The position numbers and the translations under genes were made by a program. The notes beneath the pieces were generated by a model, which did no database searches, had not been told where the DNA came from, and worked only from the letters and a program-made list of their open reading frames with translations. Positions 9,624 to 18,571 of a DNA stretch of 64,000 nt are shown here, in pieces. The first letter of the stretch is position 1; the number at the start of each line of letters is the position of its first letter. Source of the DNA: Methylobacterium sp. C25 (GTDB taxonomy: Bacteria > Pseudomonadota > Alphaproteobacteria > Rhizobiales > Beijerinckiaceae); assembly GCF_021352225.1 (NCBI RefSeq), contig NZ_JAAUVI010000006.1:124001-188000 (forward strand), written 5' to 3'.

Positions 9624-10529
9624 ATGATCGAAAGGCTGGAAAACTTGACCGATCCTCCGGAAGACGGGACCCGCGGCGCGGCCTCCCTCGACCTGCTGTC
9701 ACACGTCCTGTCCCAGATCCGGCTGACCGGAGATGGCGTCTCATCCGAAACCCTCCCCGAGGGCGGCCGACTCGATCTGGATCCGGACGCCGCCCATGCC
9801 TTCGTCATCACCGGGGGCGGGCTGCACGCTTCAACGCCTGACGAGGCGAGCCCCGTCCTCATCGAGACCGGCGATCTCGTCCTGATCCCGAACGGCGTCG
9901 GCGCGACGTCCTTCGTCGCGTCACAGCCCGCGCAGGTCGTCGTCTGCCGGTTCCGGTTCGATCCCTACACCTTGCGCAGCATGATCGCCGCACTGCCTCG
10001 GCGCATCCACATCCGGCGCGACGAAGGGGCCGGATGGCTCGACGGCATCGTCCACTTCCTAATGATCGAGACGACCGACACCCAGCCAGGCGCGGCCCTG
10101 ATGATCTCGCGGATCATCGACGTGCTGGTCATCCGCACGCTCCGCACCTGGGTGCAACGCGGGCAGTCGTCCGGGTGGCTGGGCGGATTGTCGGATGCGC
10201 GCATCGCTCGCGCGCTGAAGGCCATCCACCAGGAGCCGATGCAGCCCTGGAGCGTCGAGGCGCTCGCCGACCTGGCTGGCATGTCCCGTTCGAGTTTCGC
10301 AGGTCGCTTCACCCAGCTCGTCGGCCTCTCGCCCCTGCGCTACCAGAACGCCTGGCGGCTCACGATCGCCCAGGATCTGCTCTCGCGACGAGGCGCGCGC
10401 GTCGGAGAGGTCGCGCACCGCGTCGGCTATGAATCGGAGGCCGCCTTCAGCCGCGCCTACAAGGCGCTGTTCGGCCATTCGCCCCGCGACGAAGCTGCGC
10501 AGAGCCTAAGAACGGAGGCGAACGAATGA
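9624..10529 (+). CDS. AraC-family transcriptional regulator, cupin N-terminus
   Basis: A 301-residue regulator. Residues 1-170 form a cupin-like sensor domain (double-psi beta-strands with PNGVGAT and GDLVLIP), and residues ~195-295 carry two helix-turn-helix motifs: WSVEALADLAGMSRSSFAGRF, and VGEVAHRVGYESEAAFSRA followed by the family signature FGHSPRD. The ATG at 9624 follows GGGAG at 9606-9610. It is divergent from the small membrane protein at 8895-9458, its most likely target. The effector is not predictable; the cupin subclass is shared with regulators of redox and efflux genes. Confidence 0.88.
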   Translation: MIERLENLTDPPEDGTRGAASLDLLSHVLSQIRLTGDGVSSETLPEGGRLDLDPDAAHAFVITGGGLHASTPDEASPVLIETGDLVLIPNGVGATSFVASQPAQVVVCRFRFDPYTLRSMIAALPRRIHIRRDEGAGWLDGIVHFLMIETTDTQPGAALMISRIIDVLVIRTLRTWVQRGQSSGWLGGLSDARIARALKAIHQEPMQPWSVEALADLAGMSRSSFAGRFTQLVGLSPLRYQNAWRLTIAQDLLSRRGARVGEVAHRVGYESEAAFSRAYKALFGHSPRDEAAQSLRTEANE

Positions 10530-10551
10530 CCGGCGGGTCGTCGTCACGAGC

Positions 10552-11481
10552 TCATCGAGCCTTTCCGGAATAGATATCCGACACCTGCCCGAGCAGCTTC
10601 AGAGCATCCGCCTTCGAGCGCTGGAAGGCATTGCGACCGATGATCGAGCCGAACCCGCCGCCGGCCTGGATCGCCTTGATCTCCTCGAGGAACGGCGCAT
10701 CCTCGGCCGCGCCGCCACCGGAAAAGATCACGATGCGGCGGCCGTCGAAGGCACATTGCACGATGTGCTTCACGCGCTCGGCCGCCGTGCCGATCGGGAT
10801 GCCGGTCTTCTCGTAGACCTTGCGCGCCGCGTCCTGCTCGATGTGGTCGCTCGGCAGCTTCACCTTGATGATGTGCGCGCCGAGCTGCGCCGCGATCTGC
10901 GCGGCATAGCCGATCACGTCGATCGCCGTCTCGCCCTCCTTCGAGAGCGAGGAGCCGCGGGCATAGGACCAGATCACCACGGCGAGGCCGACGGCCTTGG
11001 CCTCCTCGGCGATCTCGCGGATCTGGCCGTACATGGCATTGCGGTGCATCGAACCGGGATAGATCGTGAAGCCGATCGCCGAGCAGCCAAGCCGCAGGGC
11101 GTCCGCCACCGAGCCGGTCAGCGCCTGGTCGGGATCGTCCTCGTCGGCCAGCGTATCGTGGTCGTTGAGCTTGAGGATGAGCGGGATGCGCCCGGCGAAT
11201 TCGCGAGCACCCGCCTCGAGGAAGCCGAGCGGCGCAGCGTAAGCGTTGCAGCCCGCCTCGATGGCGAGTTCGAAATGATAGCGCGGGTCATAAGCCGGCG
11301 GGTTCGGCGCAAAGCTGCGGGCCGGGCCATGCTCGAAGCCCTGGTCCACGGGCAGGATCAGGAGCTTGCCGGTGCCGGCGAGCCGTCCATGCTCCAGCAA
11401 TCGGGCGAGGTTCGTCAGGGTGCCGGGGCTGTCGGCGCCGTACCAGGACAGGATCTCGGCGACGCGGGCAGAACGTTCCAT
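10552..11481 (-). CDS. fbaB: Class I fructose-bisphosphate aldolase (DhnA/FbaB type)
   Basis: A 309-residue TIM-barrel aldolase of the archaeal/DhnA class. It cleaves fructose 1,6-bisphosphate to dihydroxyacetone phosphate and glyceraldehyde 3-phosphate in glycolysis and gluconeogenesis. The Schiff-base lysine lies in HIIKVKLPSD (Lys206, possibly Lys208), and the phosphate-binding loop is FSGGGAAED followed by GSIIGRNAFQR near the C-terminus, as in the family. Length is typical of this class (300-350). It is followed by the CatB-like gene on the opposite side (74 bp gap, same strand) with no obvious functional link. Assignment to aldolase rather than a related DeoC/LacD-type enzyme is good but not biochemical proof. 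Confidence 0.9.
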   Translation of the reverse strand: MERSARVAEILSWYGADSPGTLTNLARLLEHGRLAGTGKLLILPVDQGFEHGPARSFAPNPPAYDPRYHFELAIEAGCNAYAAPLGFLEAGAREFAGRIPLILKLNDHDTLADEDDPDQALTGSVADALRLGCSAIGFTIYPGSMHRNAMYGQIREIAEEAKAVGLAVVIWSYARGSSLSKEGETAIDVIGYAAQIAAQLGAHIIKVKLPSDHIEQDAARKVYEKTGIPIGTAAERVKHIVQCAFDGRRIVIFSGGGAAEDAPFLEEIKAIQAGGGFGSIIGRNAFQRSKADALKLLGQVSDIYSGKAR

Positions 11482-11555
11482 CGGACGGCTCCGGCTTTGG
11501 TGGCAAGGAGGCTCGCGAACCGAACTGACGTCCGCCTGCTAAGTTCCGCCCGGAC

Positions 11556-12212
11556 TCAGCCGTCGCGGGCCATCGCTTCGAGCGTGTCGACATCCCCGCC
11601 GCTGATCGCCGGAATGGCCCGCGTGATGCGCTCGGGCGCCCAATCCCACCAGGCGATCGCCTGCATCCGCGCGGCGTCTGTCTCGCTGAGGCGCGTGCGC
11701 ACGACCCTCGCCGGATTGCCGGCGACGATGGCGTAGGGCGGCACGTCCTGCGTCACGACGGAGAGCGTCGCGATGACGGCGCCGTCTCCGATGCGCAGGC
11801 CGGGCATCACCGTCGCGCCCATGCCGAACCAGACGTCGTTCCCCACCACCGTGTCCCCGCGGTTCGGGAAGTCCATCTCCTCGGGAAAGCGGCCGATCCA
11901 GCCGCCGCCGAAGATCGGGAACGGATAGGTCGAAGGTCCGGTCATGCGGTGATTGCCGCCATTCATCAGGAAGCGCGTGCCGGCCGCGATGGCGCAGAAG
12001 CGACCGATCACCAGCCGATCGCCGATGAAGGGGAAGTGGTAGAGGATGGCGTCGAGGAAGGCCCGCGGCCCTGCCGGGTCGTCGTAATAGGTGTAGTCGC
12101 CGACGCTCACATTCTCCGGCAGGTCGAGATTGGCGATGAAGGTCACGCGCTCGTGCCCGGTCATCGGATGGAGCGCCCTGGGATTGGGGCCGAAGCGGGG
12201 GTCGTGCGTCAT
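11556..12212 (-). CDS. CatB/Vat-related O-acetyltransferase (hexapeptide repeat)
   Basis: A 218-residue left-handed beta-helix acetyltransferase of the xenobiotic acetyltransferase group (chloramphenicol CatB and streptogramin Vat relatives). Visible family features are the N-terminal GDYTYYD, the hexapeptide-repeat run around residues 65-175, the catalytic-His region MNGGNHRMTG and the cofactor region VAGNPARVV. Relatives acetylate chloramphenicol, virginiamycin or unknown hydroxyl substrates using acetyl-CoA. Chromosomal members in soil bacteria often have no known resistance role. An in-frame start 24 bp upstream (12236) is possible; neither has a strong ribosome-binding site. It is divergent from the aldo/keto reductase. 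Confidence 0.88.
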   Translation of the reverse strand: MTHDPRFGPNPRALHPMTGHERVTFIANLDLPENVSVGDYTYYDDPAGPRAFLDAILYHFPFIGDRLVIGRFCAIAAGTRFLMNGGNHRMTGPSTYPFPIFGGGWIGRFPEEMDFPNRGDTVVGNDVWFGMGATVMPGLRIGDGAVIATLSVVTQDVPPYAIVAGNPARVVRTRLSETDAARMQAIAWWDWAPERITRAIPAISGGDVDTLEAMARDG

Positions 12213-12315
12213 GGCGGCCTCGTGCCTGGCTGTCATCTCGCCCCGCTATGGGTGCGCCGGCGCGCTGCTCTATGTCGGGGCAGGGGGGCAGCCTACCGCA
12301 CAGTTGGACGAGACG

Positions 12316-13296
12316 ATGAAGACCAAGAAACTCGGACGTACCGGCCTCGACGTCTCGCCCCTCTGCCTCGGCTGCATGACCTACGGCGTGCCCGAGCGCG
12401 GCCCCCATCCCTGGACGATGACGGAAGAAGACAGCCGGCCGCTCCTGAAGAAGGCGCTCGATCTCGGCTTCAACTTCTTCGACACCGCCAATTTCTACTC
12501 TGACGGCACCTCGGAAGAAATCGTCGGACGTGCGCTCCGGGATCTCGGCGTGCGCGACGAGATCGTGCTCGCGACCAAGGTCTATTTCCCGCTCAAGGAC
12601 CGACCGAATTCCGGCGGACTCTCCCGCAAAGCGATCTTCTCCTCGATCGATGCCAGCCTGAAGCGGCTCGGCACCGACCATGTCGACCTCTACCAGATCC
12701 ATCGCTGGGATTACGGCACGCCGATCGAGGTGACGCTGGAGGCGCTGCACGACGTCGTGAAGGCGGGCAAGGCGCGCTATATCGGCGCCTCCTCGATGTT
12801 CGCCTGGCAATTCGCCAAGGCCCTGTTCACGGCCGACCTCAACGGCTGGACACGCTTTGCCACGATGCAGGACCACTACAACCTGCTCAGCCGCGAGGAG
12901 GAGCGCGAGATGCTGCCGCTCTGCGCCGACCAGGGCATCGCCGTGCTGCCCTGGAGCCCGCTCGCCCGTGGGCGGCTGACCCGCGACGCCGATGCGAGCT
13001 CGACCCGTCAGGACAGCGACGTGACCGGCGTCGGGCTCTACGACGCCACCCTGGAGGCTGACCGGCGCGTGATCGAGGCGGTGGCGAAGGTCGCCACACA
13101 GCGCGGCATTCCGCGCGCTCAGGTGGCTCTGGCCTGGGTACTCTCGAAGCCCGTCGTCACCGCGCCGATCATCGGCGCCTCGAAGCCGCATCATCTCGAC
13201 GATGCGGTCGCCGCCCTCGACGTCGCGCTGAGCCCGGACGAGATCGAGACGCTCGAAGCGGCCTATATCCCGCACGCGCCGGTAGGCTTCTCCTGA
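12316..13296 (+). CDS. Aldo/keto reductase
   Basis: A 326-residue NADPH-dependent aldo/keto reductase (TIM barrel). The catalytic tetrad is visible: Asp and Tyr in FFDTANFYSDG, Lys in LATKVYFPL and His in YQIHRWDYG. The C-terminal cofactor loop APIIGASKPHHLDDA matches the family. The N-terminus MKTKKLGRTGLDVSPLCLGC is typical, so the ATG at 12316 is chosen over the longer open frame. The gene ends in TGATG, overlapping the SixA-like gene by one base, so the two form an operon. The substrate is unknown; this YajO/Tas-like branch reduces aldehydes. Confidence 0.93.
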   Translation: MKTKKLGRTGLDVSPLCLGCMTYGVPERGPHPWTMTEEDSRPLLKKALDLGFNFFDTANFYSDGTSEEIVGRALRDLGVRDEIVLATKVYFPLKDRPNSGGLSRKAIFSSIDASLKRLGTDHVDLYQIHRWDYGTPIEVTLEALHDVVKAGKARYIGASSMFAWQFAKALFTADLNGWTRFATMQDHYNLLSREEEREMLPLCADQGIAVLPWSPLARGRLTRDADASSTRQDSDVTGVGLYDATLEADRRVIEAVAKVATQRGIPRAQVALAWVLSKPVVTAPIIGASKPHHLDDAVAALDVALSPDEIETLEAAYIPHAPVGFS

Positions 13297-13811
13297 TGAT
13301 GCGCCGCCTGATCCTGCTTCGTCACGCGAAGTCGGCCTGGCCCGAGGGCGTGGCCGATCTCGACCGGCCTCTGAACGAGCGCGGCCGTGCTGCCGCGTCG
13401 CGTATGGGCGGCTATCTCAGGACCGAGAAGCTCGTGCCCGACCAGGTCTTCGTCTCGCCGGCCCGGCGTACGCAGGAAACCTGGGAACTGGTACGCCGCG
13501 AGCTTCCGGGGATCGAGGCCGAGACCGTGCCGATGATCTACGAGGCCGCGGCCTCCCGCATCCTCGATGCGGTGCGCTCGGCGCCCGACCATGCCGAGAC
13601 CTTGCTGGTGATCGGCCACAATCCCGGACTTCACGAACTCGCGATGCTGCTGATCGGGGAGGGCTCTCCGAGCCTCCGCGCAAACCTGCGCGAGAAATTC
13701 CCGACGGCCGGGCTCGTCGTGATCGATGCCCCCGTCGCCCATTGGGCAGGCGTTGGCCGAGCAGCGGGGCGGCTGGAGCGCTTCGTTGTACCGCGAGGGC
13801 TTTCGGACTGA
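13296..13811 (+). CDS. SixA-like histidine phosphatase
   Basis: A 171-residue histidine phosphatase of the SixA branch. The phospho-acceptor motif is LLRHAKS near residue 9, and the second conserved His is in VIGHNPGLHEL. Length (about 160-170) and the compact layout without a lid domain match SixA, which dephosphorylates phospho-histidine on HPt proteins or on PTSNtr. It is translationally coupled (TGATG) to the aldo/keto reductase. The tail GRLERFVVPRGL is usual for alphaproteobacterial members. The target is unknown. Confidence 0.88.
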   Translation: MMRRLILLRHAKSAWPEGVADLDRPLNERGRAAASRMGGYLRTEKLVPDQVFVSPARRTQETWELVRRELPGIEAETVPMIYEAAASRILDAVRSAPDHAETLLVIGHNPGLHELAMLLIGEGSPSLRANLREKFPTAGLVVIDAPVAHWAGVGRAAGRLERFVVPRGLSD

Positions 13812-13997
13812 GCCCGGGGCGCCGGCAGAACCCTGCAATTCGGCCTCGCCGTGTTGATAGTGAGGCAGCGAAGGGCGCCTGGCGAGCGGCGCAATCCCGG
13901 TCTGCGATGGGCGCACGTCCAACTTGACGAAATCATCCCTGGCATACAGAACTTTTTTCAGGTCGCCTTGGCGTGGCGGCTTGCCAACTCAACTTCG

Positions 13998-14030
13998 ACC
14001 CGTCCGGCAGAGATGTCGCGGCGGGTTTTT
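13998..14030 (+). terminator. Probable Rho-independent terminator
   Basis: An imperfect stem (ACCCGtCCG paired with CGGCGGGT, one bulged base) is followed by TTTTT. It would stop rightward transcription coming from the aldo/keto reductase-SixA operon. Confidence 0.4.
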
Positions 14031-14080
14031 CGTGGCGAAGCCGAGGCTTCGGAACGCTTCGCGGCGGAGGAAGCAGCCTC

Positions 14081-14383
14081 CTAGCGGTCGAGCGACGGAC
14101 CGCCCGCGGCACCACCCGTGCCGGGCGGCCCGCTCGTCGACGTGCCGCCGATGTTCACGCCCGGCGTCGTCCCCGGAACGGACGAGTTGCTCCGGTTCAC
14201 CGTATTGCCGGCGGCCGGGCTGCGATCGTCGAGTGCTCCGCCGGGCACCGTGCCGGACCGGACACCGCCGGTCACGGCGGGTGCCGGTACGCCGGTATGG
14301 GCGGCGCCTCCGGTGACAACCTGCGCCGCAGCCGGCGCTGCCAACGCGACGAACCAAGCCGCCAGGATCGTGCATGCTCTCAT
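14081..14383 (-). CDS. Small secreted Gly/Thr/Pro-rich protein
   Basis: A 100-residue protein with a clear Sec signal peptide (residues 1-20, ending APAAAQ) and a mature part made of Gly, Thr, Pro, Ser, Ala and Asn, low in charge and lacking Cys. It is probably disordered in the periplasm or exported. No domain recognised. It is divergent from the 14566 gene, which also carries cell-wall-related features. The simple composition means that the frame could be fortuitous, but the well-formed signal peptide argues for a real gene. Confidence 0.55.
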   Translation of the reverse strand: MRACTILAAWFVALAAPAAAQVVTGGAAHTGVPAPAVTGGVRSGTVPGGALDDRSPAAGNTVNRSNSSVPGTTPGVNIGGTSTSGPPGTGGAAGGPSLDR

Positions 14384-14565
14384 CGTGCCGCTCCCTCTGC
14401 CCGGACGCCAACGAATGGCTGGGGCTTCGGTTCACGGAGTCGCCTGCCGATCGACCCCGGGTGCCGATGCGGACAAATGTGGATGGCGCGCATATCCGCG
14501 TGAACCGCGCGCGCCCGCTGCCGTTGTGCTAGAAAGGCCAAGCTCCAACCCGCCGAGACCCGCCC

Positions 14566-15840
14566 GTGCTTCTCGAAGCGCTCATCGCCCTCGCGACGGT
14601 GCTGCCGCGTCTCGACGCCGGCCTCGATGCGGCGCGGGCGCCACTCACGTATCTGGAAATGCCGGCTCTGCGCTCGAGCCTCGGCGCCGACCCGTCTCCT
14701 CCGGCGCTGCCCTATTTCAGCGCGACGGCGCGGGCGGTGTCGAACTGGCGCGACGAAGCCGGCACCGCCCTGCTGCCGGCATCGCTCGCCCTCGTCGTGA
14801 AATACGCGGCGACGGATCCGGGCTTCGTCGCCCGCTGCGTGAAGCTCAACAATTACTGGTGCATCAAGCAGGCCCGCTGGCACGGCGAACTCGGCGGTGA
14901 CGGCGAGGGCCATACCGGCTTCGCCACCGCGGCCGACGGCGCGGACGCAGCGGCGATCCTGTTGCGGCGCTACTACCGCGAGTTCGGTCGGCGCACGGCG
15001 CTCGCCATCGTGCGGCGCTGGGCGCCCGCCGAATGCGGGCTCGTCTCCACGGCAGGTGCACCGAGGGGACTGCCGGCACATGCATCCGCGATCCCGCCAG
15101 TCGCCAAGGCGGTGGCTCCGCAGGGGATCGGCAAGACGCTGCGCGCCCGGTTCCTGGCGAGACATGCAAGAGGTGGCGCGCCGCGGCGGGTGGCCGTCTA
15201 TCGCGGCAGCGCCGGAGCGCCCCTGCGCGTGCAGCCCTGGTCGGCCCGCGCGAGGCTCGCTGGCCATCCGAGCCGCGGGACACGCGTTTCCGCCAGGGTG
15301 CCTGCGCCGAAGCCGGTGGCCGACATCGCGGCCGGCATCGGTCCGGGCACAGCGAAGGCAGCCAAGCCGCCGATCTACGGGCTATCGACACAGAGCGGAC
15401 TCGCACCGCCGCCGAAATTCCCGCTCGATGCGGCAAGGTCGCGACCGACCCGGCTGGCGGGGAGCGGGGCGGCCGACCCGTCCGCTCTGCTCGCACCCGA
15501 CAGGATGGTCGCGGAATCGGCTGCGCTGCCGTCGATCGTGGCCGGGCTGCCCGGTGGACGCCTGCTCGACCTCAGCGTGCCCGTCCCGCTCTGCAGCACC
15601 GACGAGACCCGCATCCGCAACTATGCGAGCCGGATCGCGGGCAGCGTCGGGCTGAAGCCCGAGGACGACCTGCGGCTGTTCGAGAGCGATGGCACGCCGA
15701 CGGCCCGGCTCGCTCCCGTCATGCTGGCGATGTCCTCGGTCGAACTCGGCTCGCTGCACGCGACCCCGGCGCTGATCGCGGCGGCGATCGGCCGGCTTGG
15801 CCTGCGCCTGCCAAGCCCCGCCGCGTCCGCAGTCGAGTGA
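14566..15840 (+). CDS. Peptidoglycan-hydrolase-like (P5 type) domain protein with low-complexity tail
   Basis: A 424-residue protein starting at a GTG. Residues ~60-160 contain LNNYWCIKQARWHGELGG, then GFATAADGADAAAILLRRYY and a FGRRTALAIVRRWAPAEC block. This order (an NNxxxIK-like start, a GFA...G..A....YY helix, and G..T...I.RWAP) is that of the phage P5/structural lytic domain found in virion-associated murein hydrolases. The middle (residues ~165-310) is Arg/Ala/Pro-rich low complexity. A compact region resumes at ~330-415 (PLCSTDETRIRNYASRIAG). Function as a cell-wall enzyme is inferred from the motif only. The ycjX-like gene follows after 72 bp. Confidence 0.7.
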   Translation: MLLEALIALATVLPRLDAGLDAARAPLTYLEMPALRSSLGADPSPPALPYFSATARAVSNWRDEAGTALLPASLALVVKYAATDPGFVARCVKLNNYWCIKQARWHGELGGDGEGHTGFATAADGADAAAILLRRYYREFGRRTALAIVRRWAPAECGLVSTAGAPRGLPAHASAIPPVAKAVAPQGIGKTLRARFLARHARGGAPRRVAVYRGSAGAPLRVQPWSARARLAGHPSRGTRVSARVPAPKPVADIAAGIGPGTAKAAKPPIYGLSTQSGLAPPPKFPLDAARSRPTRLAGSGAADPSALLAPDRMVAESAALPSIVAGLPGGRLLDLSVPVPLCSTDETRIRNYASRIAGSVGLKPEDDLRLFESDGTPTARLAPVMLAMSSVELGSLHATPALIAAAIGRLGLRLPSPAASAVE

Positions 15841-15912
15841 CCTTGCGCGATCCCGGCCTGCGCGCCACCTCAACCTCGCATCCTTCTCCGAGACCCGCGC
15901 CCGAGCCCGTCC

Positions 15913-17361
15913 TTGCCGCCACTGTCCGACTTCGCCGCGCAAGCCGGCTCCGCGATCAAAGCCTTTGCCGAAGCCTCCAGTGATCTGCTGATCCAGCCGA
16001 CGCTCCGGCTTGGCGTCACCGGTCTGGCGCGTTCGGGGAAAACGGTCTTCACGACGGCGCTGATCCACCATCTCGTCGAGGGCCGCGGGCTTCCGGCCTT
16101 CACACCGGCTCAGGAGGGACGCCTGCGCCGGGCGCGCCTCGTGCCGCAGCCCGACGACGACCTGCCGCGTTTCCCCTTCGAGGAGCACTTTTCGGCCCTC
16201 ACCGAAGAGCGGCGCTGGCCGCGTTCCACCGATCGGATCAGCCAGTTCCGGCTTGCCATCGAGTACGAGCGCACGGGTGGCTGGCGCAGCGGGCCGGCGA
16301 CGCTCAACCTCGACGTGGTCGACTATCCCGGCGAGTGGCTGCTCGACCTCGCCCTGATCGACCAGAGCTATACCGGCTGGTCGCGCGCCACGATCCTCGG
16401 CACCCGTAGGGCAGGGCGCGCCGCCATGGCTGCTCCCTGGCTCGAGACCCTGAACACCCTCGATCCGAACGGCCCCCTCGACGAGATCGTGGCCGAGCGC
16501 GCCGCCGGCAGCTTCAAGACCTATCTGGCGGCCCTGCGCGCCGGCCCGGAATCCGTGGCGACGACGCCGCCCGGCCGCTTCCTGATGCCGGGCGATCTCG
16601 CCGGCTCGCCGATGCTGACCTTCGCACCGCTCGACAATCTCGGCGAAAGCATTGCGCACGACAGTCTCGCCGGCCTGATGGAGCGGCGCTTCGAGGCCTA
16701 CAAGGCCAAGGTCGTGGTGCCGTTCTTCCGCGACCACTTCCAGCGCGTCGACCGGCAGATCGTGCTTGTCGACGTGCTCTCGGCGGTCGATGCCGGGCCC
16801 GCCGCGCTCGCGGAGCTGGAGGAGGCGCTCGACACCGTGCTCCTGTCCTTCCGGATCGGCCGCAATTCGCTGTTCTCGTATTTCTTCGCGCCGCGCGCGG
16901 ACAAGATCCTCTTTGCCGCGACCAAGGCCGACCATCTCCACCAGACCAGCCACGATCGCCTCGACGCGCTGCTGCGCCTGCTGGTGGGCCGCGCCATGCG
17001 CCGCACCGAGGCAGCGGGCGCACGCGTCGGAACCGTCGCCCTCGCTTCGGTGCGTGCCACACGCGAGACCACCGTGCATGAGGGCGACATGGTGCTGCGC
17101 GCAGTCTCTGGCACACCGGAGGCCGGCGAGCATGTCGGCGACGAGCTCTTCGACGGCACGACCGATGCCGCGATCTTCCCGGGTGAATTGCCGGCAGACG
17201 CCCAGGCCGTGCTCGAAGGCGCAGTGCCGCCAGGCTCCCTGCGATTCCCGCGGTTCCGGCCTCCGCTGATCAAGCCCGACCGGCTCGGGCGACCCGGCGA
17301 TCTGCCGATGATCCGGCTCGACCGGGCGATGCAGTTTCTGATCGGGGACCGCTTGTCATGA
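15913..17361 (+). CDS. ycjX: YcjX-family P-loop NTPase (DUF463)
   Basis: A 482-residue predicted GTPase of the YcjX family. The P-loop is GVTGLARSGKT near residues 34-44, and the family's DYPGEWLLDL motif (Walker B/G3-like) lies near residue 137; a G4-like ATKADH motif is near residue 337. E. coli YcjX and YcjF belong to the envelope-stress (Psp) regulon; their molecular role is unknown. The start is TTG at 15913, the first codon giving the usual N-terminus. It overlaps the ycjF homologue by ATGA, so the two proteins are coupled, as in other proteobacteria. Confidence 0.93.
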   Translation: MPPLSDFAAQAGSAIKAFAEASSDLLIQPTLRLGVTGLARSGKTVFTTALIHHLVEGRGLPAFTPAQEGRLRRARLVPQPDDDLPRFPFEEHFSALTEERRWPRSTDRISQFRLAIEYERTGGWRSGPATLNLDVVDYPGEWLLDLALIDQSYTGWSRATILGTRRAGRAAMAAPWLETLNTLDPNGPLDEIVAERAAGSFKTYLAALRAGPESVATTPPGRFLMPGDLAGSPMLTFAPLDNLGESIAHDSLAGLMERRFEAYKAKVVVPFFRDHFQRVDRQIVLVDVLSAVDAGPAALAELEEALDTVLLSFRIGRNSLFSYFFAPRADKILFAATKADHLHQTSHDRLDALLRLLVGRAMRRTEAAGARVGTVALASVRATRETTVHEGDMVLRAVSGTPEAGEHVGDELFDGTTDAAIFPGELPADAQAVLEGAVPPGSLRFPRFRPPLIKPDRLGRPGDLPMIRLDRAMQFLIGDRLS

Positions 17362-18371
17362 GCCAACGCCCGCGCGCCTTCCGCATTCCCACTGCAGACC
17401 CCGTGGAAACGGCCGAAGCGCCCCCGCCCAATCCCGACAATATCCGACTCGTCGACGAGCCCTTCGAGATCGTCGAGGCCGCCGATGGTGTCGTGGTCCC
17501 GGTGGCGCGCAAGCGCCGCGCGCCCTGGCTGACCCTGCTGTTCTCCGCGCTGGGCGGCCTCGTCTCGATCGCCATAGGCCTGTCGATCGAGCGGCTCATC
17601 GTCGACCTCTTCTCCGCCGCGCCCTGGCTCGGCTGGGTCGCGCTGGCCTTGCTCGCCCTGGCGCTGATCGCGCTCACCGCCATCGTCGCCCGCGAGATCG
17701 CCGGGGTCTGGCGCGAGCGGAAGATCGAGGCACTTCGGGCGAGGGCGGTCGAGGCGCTGGCGACGCGCGACCACACGGCGGCCCAGGGCGTGGTGAAGGA
17801 CCTGCGCAGTTTCTACGCAGATCGCTCCACGCTCGCCGAAGGCCGCGCCCGGCTCGACGCGCTGGGCGATGCCATCCTCGACGTCGACGACCGCATCGGC
17901 ATCGCCGAGCGCGAATTGCTGGCCCCCCTCGATACGCGCGCCAAGAACGCCATCGCGCAGGCCGCCAAGCAGGTCTCCGCGGTCACCGCGCTCTCGCCGC
18001 GCGCCATCGTCGACGTCGTCTTCGTGGTCTTCGCGGCCGTGCGCCTGCTGCGCAGGATCGCGTCGATCTATGGCGGTCGCCCTGGCTTCCTCGGCTTCCT
18101 GCGGCTGGCGCGCGCCGCCTTCGCCCATCTCACGGTGACCGGCGGCATGGCGGTGGGGGAGGGCGTGGTCCAGCAGGTGCTCGGGCTCGGCCTCGCCGCG
18201 CGCATTTCGGCGAAGCTCGGGGAGGGCATCCTCAACGGGCTGATGACCGCTCGCTTCGGCCTCGCCGCGCTCGCCGTCTGCCGGCCTCTGCCCTTCACGC
18301 GGGAGACCCCGCCGACGGTCAACGACGTCGCCGGCGAGCTTCTTCGCGCAGCGCCCAAGGACGAGGCTTAG
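17358..18371 (+). CDS. ycjF: YcjF-family membrane protein (DUF697)
   Basis: A 337-residue protein of the YcjF/UPF0283 family. A Pro-rich cytoplasmic N-terminus (residues 1-52) leads to two membrane helices (about 55-75 and 85-115), then a helical domain with the conserved region PRAIVDVVFVVFAAVRLLRRIASIYGGRPG split over residues 210-245, typical of DUF697. It starts within the stop of ycjX (ATGA) and is surely its partner at the inner membrane. No psp genes lie nearby. Confidence 0.92.
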   Translation: MSQRPRAFRIPTADPVETAEAPPPNPDNIRLVDEPFEIVEAADGVVVPVARKRRAPWLTLLFSALGGLVSIAIGLSIERLIVDLFSAAPWLGWVALALLALALIALTAIVAREIAGVWRERKIEALRARAVEALATRDHTAAQGVVKDLRSFYADRSTLAEGRARLDALGDAILDVDDRIGIAERELLAPLDTRAKNAIAQAAKQVSAVTALSPRAIVDVVFVVFAAVRLLRRIASIYGGRPGFLGFLRLARAAFAHLTVTGGMAVGEGVVQQVLGLGLAARISAKLGEGILNGLMTARFGLAALAVCRPLPFTRETPPTVNDVAGELLRAAPKDEA

Positions 18372-18457
18372 GCCGCCCTCTCGGCCGACTTTCGCCCCGA
18401 CGCGACGACCGGGCGGGTGCGTCGGCCCGCCGCAGACATCCTGCAGCGATCCCATGA

Positions 18458-18474
18458 AACAGAATCATTCTAAA
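18458..18474. promoter_or_regulatory. ICE-like site 1 (candidate Irr box)
   Basis: AACAGAATCATTCTAAA matches the rhizobial iron control element TTTAGAA-N3-TTCTAAA at 11 of 14 defined bases, with one half-site perfect. It stands out as an AT-rich palindrome in GC-rich DNA, about 100 bp before the 18572 gene. Irr, the haem-responsive Fur-family regulator of Rhizobiales, binds such sites; binding here is inference. Confidence 0.5.
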
Positions 18475-18488
18475 CTGGTTGACCACTC

Positions 18489-18505
18489 TCTGGAGTTATT
18501 CTAAC
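18489..18505. promoter_or_regulatory. ICE-like site 2 (candidate Irr box)
   Basis: TCTGGAGTTATTCTAAC matches TTTAGAA-N3-TTCTAAA at 10 of 14 bases. Its centre is 31 bp from that of the first site, three helical turns, so two dimers would bind on the same face of the helix. Confidence 0.4.
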
Positions 18506-18571
18506 TTCAAACAGTGATCGCGGTGGGGCTGATTGGCTCCAGCTACCGCAACCAAGAGAAGGAATTCTGCC

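Noticed and set aside
11539..13275. A very long minus-strand frame covering the acetyltransferase and aldo/keto reductase genes
   Set aside because: It is a GC-rich shadow of the aldo/keto reductase on the plus strand; residues are Arg/Glu/Asp/Gly-rich without family features.
16698..18455. A 585-residue minus-strand frame
   Set aside because: Antisense of ycjX/ycjF, whose plus-strand products have clear family motifs.
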